64,000 nucleotides of DNA, taken from Azoarcus sp. L1K30. GTDB taxonomy: Bacteria > Pseudomonadota > Gammaproteobacteria > Burkholderiales > Rhodocyclaceae. Shown here piece by piece: positions 52,914 to 61,943 of this stretch. The notes under the pieces were generated by a model. That model made no database searches. It was not told the origin of the DNA and saw only the letters and a list, made by a program, of their open reading frames with translations. Position numbers and translations under genes: made by a program. Positions within the stretch are counted from its first letter, which is position 1, and every line of letters starts with the position of its first letter. The stretch is from positions 1,640,081 through 1,704,080 of the forward strand of contig NZ_JAGRRD010000001.1 in assembly GCF_018122735.1 (NCBI RefSeq). The letters are read 5' to 3'.

Positions 52914-53216
52914 CCCAGGCCTTCCGCTACGACCCCACCGGCCGCATCCTCGAGGCCACCGGCCCCCGCCCCGAGTCCTTCGCCTTCGATCCGGCCGGCA
53001 ACCTGCTCGACCCCATCGACCGCGCCATCGGCTACCCCGCCCTCGATAACCACATCGCCATGTTCGAGGATCTGCGTTTCGACTACGACGCCCACGGCAA
53101 TATTACCTGCAAGCGCAACGCCGCCCTCTCCTGGAAACGGCACGACCGCTCGGGGCGTTCGCCGCTCGTCGATCTGGCTGAACTGAGCGGTCTGAGTCGC
53201 GCCCCCCATACCTCAA
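52907..53216 (+). pseudogene. Rhs/YD-repeat fragment joined to a scrap of the HEAT gene
   Basis: The 478 bp between 52829 and groEL hold no intact gene. From 52907 the frame reads QAFRYDPTGRILEATG, FAFDPAGNLLDPIDRAIGYP and FDYDAHGNITCKRN, typical Rhs core YD repeats without start or stop of their own. At about 53135 it switches to WKRHDRSGRSPLVDLAEL, matching the early part of the HEAT-repeat gene at 49641-49685 with two base differences. The sequence then dissolves into the groEL terminator region. Confidence 0.75.
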
Positions 53217-53218
53217 AC

Positions 53219-53261
53219 TCAAAAACGAAAAAGCCGAAGCGGCGTACCCCACCGCTTCGGC
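53219..53261 (-). terminator. Rho-independent terminator of groES-groEL
   Basis: On the minus strand a 10-bp perfect stem (53252-53261 with 53233-53242) and a 9-nt loop are followed by the T-rich run TTTTTCGTTTTT (down to 53221). It lies about 46 bp past the groEL stop codon. Stem sequence is GCCGAAGCGG on the plus strand. Confidence 0.88.
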
Positions 53262-53306
53262 GCTCTTCGGGATGCCGGGCCGCGAGGGCCCGGCGTCGGG
53301 CCCGAC

Positions 53307-55282
<1,976 letters not shown>

Positions 55283-55398
55283 TGACGCTCTCCTTAACGA
55301 TTAAATATCACCAATAGAACAAAAGGTTATGCCGCGACGCCTTGCCCGGAAGGGCTGGCGTCGAACGGCACGCAGGGGGTCTCCGCTGCTGGGTCGTT

Positions 55399-55427
55399 TA
55401 TTGGGGATGGGAGAAAAAAATTTCAAG
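55399..55427 (-). promoter_or_regulatory. Sigma-32 (RpoH) heat-shock promoter of groES-groEL
   Basis: On the minus strand CTTGAAA (55421-55427), a 14-nt spacer and CCCCAATA (55399-55406) match the RpoH consensus CTTGAAA-N13/14-CCCCAT-x-T. It lies about 117 bp upstream of the groES ATG. No CIRCE inverted repeat was seen in 55283-55487, so regulation by RpoH rather than HrcA is inferred. Confidence 0.8.
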
Positions 55428-55487
55428 CGTCCCGATGCAGATTTTTTCGCGCCGACCGGCATGCGCCCTGGCGCCCGAGCGTTATCC

Positions 55488-56126
55488 TCACCTCGATGGC
55501 AGGATGATGTGATCGATCCGGCCCAGGCGATACACCTCCGGCGCCCGCTCCGGTTCGGTCAACCGGCGCGGACTCACCGGACACGGCGGCTTGCGGCTGC
55601 CATCGGCTTCAAGCGTGTCGTCCACAGCGAGCGTGCGCCACAGGCTGTCGCGCACCGGACGGAACTGCCAGCGCACATACCCTTTGCGCGCGGCGACCCG
55701 GAGCATCTCGCCACGATCTGGTGCTTCGGCAATCAGGTGGGCTTCGTCGCCGGGTTTGAAGGGATTGTCACCGAAGGCCTGGCGGCATTCGAGCGCCTCC
55801 CGGCTCGAAGCGCCAATGGTCTCGCAGCCACGACGGTCACGCCGCTCCATGTCCCAGGCACCCATCTGCCAGGCCGCATCGAGCACCTCTGCCTCGATTT
55901 CCTCGACGCGAAGCCAACGTGTATTGAACTGCAAGGCTGAGCCGGGCACCGATTGCGCCTGCATCGGCGCCTGTGGATCGGCATCGCCGCCAGTGCGCCG
56001 GAAACCGTGCCAGTGGAGCATCAGCAAGGCAGGCGTATCCGCCGCCCGCGCTACCGTCACAGTCACGGCATAGAGCGGCATGCGCATACCGCCGATCTGA
56101 TCCAAGATGGTCGCCAGTAGATTCAT
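55488..56126 (-). CDS. Conserved hypothetical protein
   Basis: From the ATG at 56126 the product is 212 residues (MNLLATILDQIGGMRMPLYA). It has beta-rich segments (YAVTVTVARAADTPALLMLH), a Trp/Arg-rich middle (VLDAAWQMGAWDMERRDRRG) and ends TEPERAPEVYRLGRIDHIIL. No domain, signal peptide or membrane helix is recognised. It lies upstream of groES on the same strand, beyond the heat-shock promoter. An upstream in-frame Met at 56279 precedes a low-complexity leader and is unlikely. Confidence 0.6.
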   Translation of the reverse strand: MNLLATILDQIGGMRMPLYAVTVTVARAADTPALLMLHWHGFRRTGGDADPQAPMQAQSVPGSALQFNTRWLRVEEIEAEVLDAAWQMGAWDMERRDRRGCETIGASSREALECRQAFGDNPFKPGDEAHLIAEAPDRGEMLRVAARKGYVRWQFRPVRDSLWRTLAVDDTLEADGSRKPPCPVSPRRLTEPERAPEVYRLGRIDHIILPSR

Positions 56127-56359
56127 GGCCGTCCTCCTTTCAAACAGATGATCGACCCGTCGGGGCTGTGAAACGGGCCTGTGCGAAAAGCTACCGGCAG
56201 CGCAGGCACAAGGCAAGCACCATGGTCCTGCCGCGCCGGATGCGCGCCGACCGGGAGTCGGCATGAGCACACGATGCAAGCCGACGCCCTGCGGCAGCGC
56301 ACAACTCGGTCATTGGCGCTAAACTCGCTACCTGCCCCAACCGTCGCCATCGATTCGAC

Positions 56360-57238
56360 ATGCAACTCCAGGCCTGGTATCACTCATGTTCTGCGGGCTA
56401 CACGCTGCGCGGCGAACACTCCCTGCCCTCGGGCAAGCCGGTGCTGCATTTCCTGCATGGCAACGGCTATTGTGGCCGCACTTACGAGCCGATGCTGGCA
56501 CGCCTGGCGCCGCATTTCGATCTCTTCCTGTCGGATGTGCAGGGGCATGGCGACAGTGACCATGGCGGACGCTTCCATGGCTGGAACCGTACCGCCGAGT
56601 TATGCCTGGAGGCCTGGCGGGCACGTGGGCAGATCTTTCGCAATGCGCCGGTATTTGCGGTTGGCCACAGTTTCGGTGGTGTCATCACCAGCCTGATGCT
56701 GGCCAAGGCACCCACGCAGTTTGCGCGCGCGGTGCTGCTCGACCCGGTGCTCTTTCCGCCCGCGATGATCGGTCTGATGGCCTTGTCGGATGTGGTCGGC
56801 CTGTATTCGCGCAACACGCTGGCCAGTCGCACGCGCAAGCGCCGCCACCATTGGCCGGACAGGCAGTCTGCGTTTGCGTCGCTGCAGGGGCGCGGCATGT
56901 TCAAGGGCTGGAAGGAAGAAGCCCTGTGGGCTTACGTCAACCACGCGTTGCGCAACGTGGCCGACGGCGGCGTCGAACTCAAGTGCAAACCCGCGCGCGA
57001 AGCCGAGATCTTCAGCTCCTACCCACGTCGCCTGTGGTCATCGCTGGAGAAGATCCGCACGCCAACGCTGGTCTTGCGTGGCGAAGACACCTACCCCTTT
57101 GCCATCAAGGGGATCGAACGCTGGTGCGCCAGCAACGACGCCGTCAGCCAACGGGTCATGCAAGGCGGCCATTGCTTCATGCAGGAAGACCCGGCGGCAA
57201 CGGCGGCGGCAATTACGGACTTTCTGTCGGCAGGCTAG
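56360..57238 (+). CDS. Alpha/beta hydrolase
   Basis: The 292-residue protein is a soluble serine hydrolase of unknown substrate. It has the oxyanion-hole HGNGYCGRTYEP (about 33-44), DVQGHGDS, and the nucleophile elbow VGHSFGG (Ser about residue 102). The acid is likely Asp in VLRGEDTYPF and the catalytic His in QGGHCFMQEDP near the C-terminus (about 273). There is no signal peptide. It is convergent with yaeQ. Confidence 0.88.
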   Translation: MQLQAWYHSCSAGYTLRGEHSLPSGKPVLHFLHGNGYCGRTYEPMLARLAPHFDLFLSDVQGHGDSDHGGRFHGWNRTAELCLEAWRARGQIFRNAPVFAVGHSFGGVITSLMLAKAPTQFARAVLLDPVLFPPAMIGLMALSDVVGLYSRNTLASRTRKRRHHWPDRQSAFASLQGRGMFKGWKEEALWAYVNHALRNVADGGVELKCKPAREAEIFSSYPRRLWSSLEKIRTPTLVLRGEDTYPFAIKGIERWCASNDAVSQRVMQGGHCFMQEDPAATAAAITDFLSAG

Positions 57239-57289
57239 ACTGCGCAAGACGGATACGGGCCTGCGCCACGGCCACACGAGACGGGCGGA

Positions 57290-57838
57290 TCAGTAACGCG
57301 GCGGCCCCATCAGCAGTTCGGGCGCCACGTCGACGGTTTCCAGTCCGTTGGTCGCCCAGACATGGCCGTCCTGCAGTGTGAATTGCAAGCGCATCGTGCG
57401 ATCGGTGAGGCGGGCAAGTGCCGGGGCCAGCTCGGGGGCGAGCCGGATCACGGTGAGACTTTGCTGCCGTAACAGCTTGCTCTTGATGCCGTCCCACCAG
57501 ATGCCGGCAGCACGGCCAAAGCACACCACCACTACATGGTCAGACCGTCCGCATGCCTTGCGAATCCACTTTTCGTCCGGCTGCCCGACATAGATCCAGC
57601 GCTGGATGGCGCCGGTCAGGTCGCGCTGCCACAGGTCGGGTTCGTCGTCTACGCAGAGTCCATTGCCGAACGTCAGCGCCGGATCGGCATAGAGTGCAAA
57701 CGCAAGCAGGCGCACCATCATGCGCTCGTCGGTTTCCGACGGATGGCGGGCCAGCGTCAGAGCGTGGTCGCCGTAGTAACTGCGATCCATATCGGCGATC
57801 TGCAGTTCGGCCTTGTACACCGTTGATTTCAAAGCCAT
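57290..57838 (-). CDS. yaeQ: YaeQ family protein
   Basis: The 182-residue product matches YaeQ, a PD-(D/E)XK-fold protein that can suppress an RfaH defect in E. coli. Motifs are KSTVYKAELQIADMDRSYY at the start, RHPSETDERMMVRLLAFALY, and EPDLWQRDLTGAIQRWIYVG with QPDEKWIRKACGRSDHVVV; the Glu/Asp and Lys fit the nuclease-like core. The biochemical role is unproven for the family. It is preceded by the hypothetical gene at 57849, 10 bp apart, on the same strand. Confidence 0.92.
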   Translation of the reverse strand: MALKSTVYKAELQIADMDRSYYGDHALTLARHPSETDERMMVRLLAFALYADPALTFGNGLCVDDEPDLWQRDLTGAIQRWIYVGQPDEKWIRKACGRSDHVVVVCFGRAAGIWWDGIKSKLLRQQSLTVIRLAPELAPALARLTDRTMRLQFTLQDGHVWATNGLETVDVAPELLMGPPRY

Positions 57839-57848
57839 TGTGATCGCC

Positions 57849-58634
57849 TCAGTGCACGGTGTCGGACGGACGGCTTGCGCGCTGCCACGCCATTACGGCT
57901 TGCGCGGCGTGTGCCATGATGACATCGCGTTCAGCCTTGGGCAGCTCACGCGATAGCGCCGCAAAAAGCGACTGCGTGGCCTCCTGGGCAATGCCCTCCG
58001 TCGCGAGCCCTTCCGCAAGGCAACGAAGCTGCACATGCGCCAGTGCATCCGCCACCAGGCGCCAGCCCGCAATCGGCATGTCCCGCACCAGCGCCATCAA
58101 CAGACCGCCCAGTTTGGCCACGATACGCATCGCCTCATCGCGTTCTTCGCTGGCAATCGCGGCATGCCACAGCGCAAGGTGAATGCCACGGCGCAACTCC
58201 ACCTTGAAGTCGATCGCGTTGGCCTCGGCGGCATTGACCGCTTCGAATTGCTGCAGAAAACGTGACTCGGCCTGCGGATCGAGACCGGTGCGAAGCGCGC
58301 CGAGCAGTTCGGTCAGACCTGGAATGGCCGCCAGTTCGAACGCCTGGCTCCATGCCAGCCCCCATTGATCCGCACCGGCAATCAGCATTGCCAGCCGCAA
58401 CGCGCTGGCGTCGTCGCCCTCGCCGGCCTGCGCCCAGTTGCGCATGGCTTCGCACAGCGCATTCACGCCTTCTGCACGTGCCTGATCAGTGGCTTCGAGA
58501 CTGAGCCGGAACACGCGGCCGAAGGCGTCCTGCGCCATGCGCGCCGCCTGGCGCTGAACGTCGGGCACCGCGAGCGCACTCAGTGGGTCGGCAGGCAACA
58601 CGGCGTCGGGCGCCCCCGAGAAAGCTGAAGACAT
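57849..58634 (-). CDS. Hypothetical helical protein
   Basis: The 261-residue product is Ala/Leu-rich and almost all helical, with no recognised domain, signal peptide or membrane helix. Characteristic stretches are VPDVQRQAARMAQDAFGRVF, WGLAWSQAFELAAIPGLTEL and AMRIVAKLGGLLMALVRDMP. It lies 10 bp before yaeQ and is likely co-transcribed. Function is not assigned. Confidence 0.6.
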   Translation of the reverse strand: MSSAFSGAPDAVLPADPLSALAVPDVQRQAARMAQDAFGRVFRLSLEATDQARAEGVNALCEAMRNWAQAGEGDDASALRLAMLIAGADQWGLAWSQAFELAAIPGLTELLGALRTGLDPQAESRFLQQFEAVNAAEANAIDFKVELRRGIHLALWHAAIASEERDEAMRIVAKLGGLLMALVRDMPIAGWRLVADALAHVQLRCLAEGLATEGIAQEATQSLFAALSRELPKAERDVIMAHAAQAVMAWQRASRPSDTVH

Positions 58635-58754
58635 GAGACGGATCCGGAAAACGGGCGCACATTGTGCCGATCAGCGCCCGATCGGGCAACGATCATGATT
58701 GAGCGAAGATCCCCTGCGCCAACGCGGACGCTGCGCGATTGCGCCGGTTGCGCG

Positions 58755-59255
58755 TCAGGACGCCCAGCGAAAACTCGAACGCGGTTTCTCCAGCGCAGGC
58801 ACGCCATCGCGGAAGGCATTGAGCATTCGCGTCAGGGCCGCGGCGTCTTCTTCGGTGAAACCGCGCTTGAAGTCGGTGAGGATGAGGCGCGAACGGCTGA
58901 GCCAGTTGCCCGGCGCATCGTCGATCGCGCACCAGGCCGACGCCGAGATGTCGGCCTCGTGCTGTGCCAGCCACAACATCGATTCACGCTCGCGCAGGCC
59001 ATGGAGTTCGGCCCCTTGCTTGGGCAGCATGTGCGGGGTGACGCCCGCCACGCGGGGCCGGATGTCCTCCGAAAAGCGCGCGACGAGCTTTTGCAGCGAG
59101 AACAGCATGCGCCAGTCGGAAGAGATGACGATCTTCACTTCTTCGAACTCGCGAATCACGGACTCGATGAGCGGCAGGCAGCGGAAATCCTCCACCTCGC
59201 CCCAAGGGTGGGTCACCCCGTCAAAATCCATGAAGATATAGGTCGTTCGATTCAT
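58755..59255 (-). CDS. HAD-like protein (polynucleotide-kinase-style HAD domain)
   Basis: The 166-residue protein has a HAD-type N-terminal motif YIFMDFDGVTHPWG with two Asp (Asp10 and Asp12). KIVISSDWRMLF supplies the motif-II serine and CAIDDAPGNW the motif-IV acidic pair. This matches the small HAD domain sometimes annotated as HAD domain in Swiss Army Knife RNA repair proteins. Substrate is unknown; a phosphatase function on nucleic acid or small molecules is possible. Confidence 0.78.
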   Translation of the reverse strand: MNRTTYIFMDFDGVTHPWGEVEDFRCLPLIESVIREFEEVKIVISSDWRMLFSLQKLVARFSEDIRPRVAGVTPHMLPKQGAELHGLRERESMLWLAQHEADISASAWCAIDDAPGNWLSRSRLILTDFKRGFTEEDAAALTRMLNAFRDGVPALEKPRSSFRWAS

Positions 59256-59457
59256 TTATTTGCTCTACGTCATTGCCCGTGCAGGTTTTTCCCCGGATCG
59301 GGTGTATTGATGCTGCAATGCAGAATATACTGGAAACCATGTCTTTTGCACGACGCCAGAAGATTTCTTTCGCGCCTGTATCCAATGGCCGTCATCTTTA
59401 TCGGCTTCAATAGTGCACTGCAACCAAATTGATCACACTCATACAGCGGAGAGCACC

Positions 59458-60237
59458 ATGACCCCCATCATCAACCTGGAAGGCAAGATCGGACTCATCA
59501 CCGGTATCGCCAACGAGAAATCGATCTCGACCGGCGTCGCCGAGGCGTGCGCCCAGGCCGGCGCCACCCTGATCATCACTTACCAGAACGAAAAGACCCG
59601 CGCCTTCATCGAGCCGGTGCTGCACCGCCTGGGCGTGAAGGACGCCTATCTCCTCGACGTCACCCAACCGCAGACCATGAGCGACGTGTACGCACAGATC
59701 GATGCCAGCTACGGCAAACTCGATTTCGTGCTGCACAGCATGGCGTTTGCCAAGCGCGACGATCTTCACGGTCGCGTCGTCGACACCTCGGCCGACGGCT
59801 TTGCGCTGGCGATGGATGTCTCCACCCATTCTTTCGTGCGCCTGGCGAAGATGGTCGAACCCCTTCTGATCAAGGCCGGTGGCGGTTCGCTGGTGACCAT
59901 GACCTATCTCGGCTCGGAGAAGGTCATCCCCAACTACGGCGTAATGGGTCTGTGCAAGGCGGCGCTCGAAGCCGCCACCCGCTATCTCGCGGCAGAACTG
60001 GGTGAAAAGAACATTCGCGTCAACGCGGTGTCGCCCGGTCCGCTGATGACGCGTGCCGCCTCGGGCATCGCCGGCTTTGACGGATTGATGGCAGCCGCCG
60101 TCGAGCGTTCGCCGATGCACAGCTTGGTCACGCCCGAGGACATTGGCGCGCTCACGGCTTTCCTCGTCTCCGACGCCGGCCGTCTGATCAGCGGCGGCGT
60201 GCACTTTGTCGACGCCGGCTACAACATCATGGGCTGA
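59458..60237 (+). CDS. fabI: Enoyl-ACP reductase FabI
   Basis: FabI reduces trans-2-enoyl-ACP with NADH in the last step of fatty acid elongation. The 259-residue protein shows the FabI NAD site GLITGIANEKSISTGVAEAC and the active-site segment YLGSEKVIPNYGVMGLCKAA, with the Tyr and Lys in Y-x6-K spacing. AISPGP-like VSPGPLMTRAASGI follows, and the C-terminus is GGVHFVDAGYNIMG. The ATG at 59458 has a GGAGAG site. A longer frame from 59413 lacks family similarity. A kinase-like gene begins 15 bp downstream. Confidence 0.93.
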   Translation: MTPIINLEGKIGLITGIANEKSISTGVAEACAQAGATLIITYQNEKTRAFIEPVLHRLGVKDAYLLDVTQPQTMSDVYAQIDASYGKLDFVLHSMAFAKRDDLHGRVVDTSADGFALAMDVSTHSFVRLAKMVEPLLIKAGGGSLVTMTYLGSEKVIPNYGVMGLCKAALEAATRYLAAELGEKNIRVNAVSPGPLMTRAASGIAGFDGLMAAAVERSPMHSLVTPEDIGALTAFLVSDAGRLISGGVHFVDAGYNIMG

Positions 60238-60251
60238 AAGAGGCCAGGGCC

Positions 60252-60848
60252 TTGATCGACCTGTCGGACGCACGCGCACGGATGGGCCGGGAGAACCTGG
60301 TCCTCCCGGACCCGGTACCGCCCCACCCGCTGCTTGACGGCAAGCCGGAGATCGGTCGCGGCGAATACTCGATCGTGCTCGACAAGGGTGACGGCGAGCG
60401 GGTGTACAAAGTGGTCAGCTCACCGGCCGACTATTTCCTGTACACCGCCGCCGATCGTCCTCAAGGAGAGCACTTTCCGATCGTTCACGCCGATCATGGC
60501 GTGATCGGCCGGGCGCAGTCCGGCTACCCGTTTCATCTGATCGAAATGGAGCGACTGTATCCGCTCAAGGCCGACTCGCCCGCCGCCGATCTGGCCACGC
60601 GCCTGATCGAGTACTACTGGTCGGCGTGCCAGCAGTGGAGCCGTCTGGGCATGGACATGGGCCGCATTGCGCTCTACCACATGACGGTCAATCCGCTCGA
60701 CATCAATGATAGCGTGCAGCAGGCGCTCAAGGCGCTGTCGGACTTCGTCGAGGAGTACCACGTGCTGCCCGACATTCTCAACGCCAACAACCTGATGATG
60801 CGCAAGGATGGGACGCTGGTGTTCTCCGACCCGGTGTTCATTGCCTGA
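60252..60848 (+). CDS. Small protein-kinase-like fold protein
   Basis: The 198-residue product starts at TTG 60252, or at ATG 60282. GRGEYSIVLDKGDGERVYKV resembles a glycine-rich loop followed by the ATP-binding Lys in VYKVVSS. PDILNANNLMMRKDGTLVF, followed by SDPVF, resembles a catalytic loop (Asp...Asn) and DFG-like metal site (Asp in SDP). The usual HRD histidine and DFG are altered, and the C-lobe is short. It could be a minimal or inactive kinase. It lies 15 bp after fabI, suggesting co-transcription. Confidence 0.6.
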   Translation: MIDLSDARARMGRENLVLPDPVPPHPLLDGKPEIGRGEYSIVLDKGDGERVYKVVSSPADYFLYTAADRPQGEHFPIVHADHGVIGRAQSGYPFHLIEMERLYPLKADSPAADLATRLIEYYWSACQQWSRLGMDMGRIALYHMTVNPLDINDSVQQALKALSDFVEEYHVLPDILNANNLMMRKDGTLVFSDPVFIA

Positions 60849-60906
60849 TTTCCGCCCGTGACGGACTGCGGGCGTATGATTCGGGTTCAGGCAAGGAAAC
60901 ATCGTC

Positions 60907-61542
60907 ATGGATCACGATCATCACCCCCCACCCGCGGATACTCCGCGCAGCATCGGCATTCCCCGCCACGGCAATTTCGACGCACCTGCATTCGAGCGCG
61001 CAATCACCGACCTGTTGCATGCGTGCGGCATTACGCCCGACTCCAGCCACACCGGCCGCACGGCGGTAAGGGTGCGCGAACTGTGGCAGAAGCGTCTTCT
61101 CGGCGGATACGAACTCGACCCAGCCGAAGCGCTCGGAGAGGGATTTGAAGACGACCGCCGCGACATGGTCGTGGTGCGTGGCATCGCCATTCACGGCGTC
61201 TGCCCGCATCACCTCGTCCCGTTTCGCGGCTATGCGCACGTCGCCTATGTACCGGGCGGCCGACTGCACGGCTTCGGCCGCATCGCACGCCTGGTCGACG
61301 CCATCGGCCACCGTTTCACCTACCAGGAGTGGATGACGCGGGACATTGTCGAAGCGCTGACGACCCATGGCCAGGCGGCAGGTGCGGCATGCGTCATCGA
61401 GGCGGAACAACTCTGCCTGCTGCTCGGCGAAGACCGCCGCGGCGACGAACGTGTGGTGACGCAGGCGTTTTCGGGGAGCTTCGAGCAGTCGGACCAACTG
61501 CGCAACGAGTTCCTGCGCGCCATCGACCACCCCAAACGCTGA
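60907..61542 (+). CDS. folE: GTP cyclohydrolase I-like protein (divergent FolE)
   Basis: FolE converts GTP to dihydroneopterin triphosphate, the first step of folate and tetrahydrobiopterin synthesis. The 211-residue protein keeps zinc ligands in GVCPHHLVPF (Cys and His-His) and EAEQLCLLLG (Cys), and the R-x-FL-x-A end (RNEFLRAIDH). Compared with E. coli FolE, Glu of CEHH is Pro and the catalytic His before the second Cys is Gln. These changes suggest a diverged homologue of altered activity, although Zn and substrate binding look possible. Confidence 0.75.
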   Translation: MDHDHHPPPADTPRSIGIPRHGNFDAPAFERAITDLLHACGITPDSSHTGRTAVRVRELWQKRLLGGYELDPAEALGEGFEDDRRDMVVVRGIAIHGVCPHHLVPFRGYAHVAYVPGGRLHGFGRIARLVDAIGHRFTYQEWMTRDIVEALTTHGQAAGAACVIEAEQLCLLLGEDRRGDERVVTQAFSGSFEQSDQLRNEFLRAIDHPKR

Positions 61543-61590
61543 ATTGCGGATGCACGGCCCGCACCATGGTTGCAGTTGTGCCCGAGCGCG

Positions 61591-61923
61591 TCAGGGAAAC
61601 AGCGGGTACACGTTATTGCGATGCTCGGTAATGTCGAGCATCGCCACCTCGCGCCCGAGCAGCACCACCGATCCGCGATATCGATCGAAGCCCGAATCCG
61701 AGTACTCGAAATCGTAGGCCCGCTGGATCATGAGGCGCCCGTCCGCGTCCCGGGCAAGGCGCAGCGACCGCCCTGAGACGGTTTCATCCAGCAGCTGCAC
61801 GCCCTCGCGTTCGCACGCATTGCGCGCCGCCGCCACACCGACTTCGCGGGCCTTGAGGCTGTCGAACCAGAACCAGACACCAAAGCCCAGCACCAACAGC
61901 GCGGATAGTTCGGCAAATGACAT
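61591..61923 (-). CDS. DUF3301 family membrane-anchored protein
   Basis: The 110-residue product has one N-terminal hydrophobic segment (LSALLVLGFGVWFWFDSLKA, residues ~5-24) and then the DUF3301 pattern VAAARNACEREGVQLLDETV, RDADGRLMIQRAYDFEYSDS and GFDRYRGSVVLLGREVAML. The protein is a small inner-membrane protein of unknown function. It is 20 bp downstream of pitA on the same strand and convergent with folE. Confidence 0.85.
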   Translation of the reverse strand: MSFAELSALLVLGFGVWFWFDSLKAREVGVAAARNACEREGVQLLDETVSGRSLRLARDADGRLMIQRAYDFEYSDSGFDRYRGSVVLLGREVAMLDITEHRNNVYPLFP

Positions 61924-61943
61924 GGTGCAAGCTTAACAGGTCA

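Noticed and set aside
28639-53216. Complete T6SS locus or prophage
   Set aside because: No tssB/C, tssJKLM, hcp, clpV, capsid, terminase or integrase gene is visible. VgrG resembles phage spikes by homology only.
55283-55487. CIRCE element upstream of groES
   Set aside because: The TTAGCACTC-N9-GAGTGCTAA repeat is absent; an RpoH promoter explains control instead.
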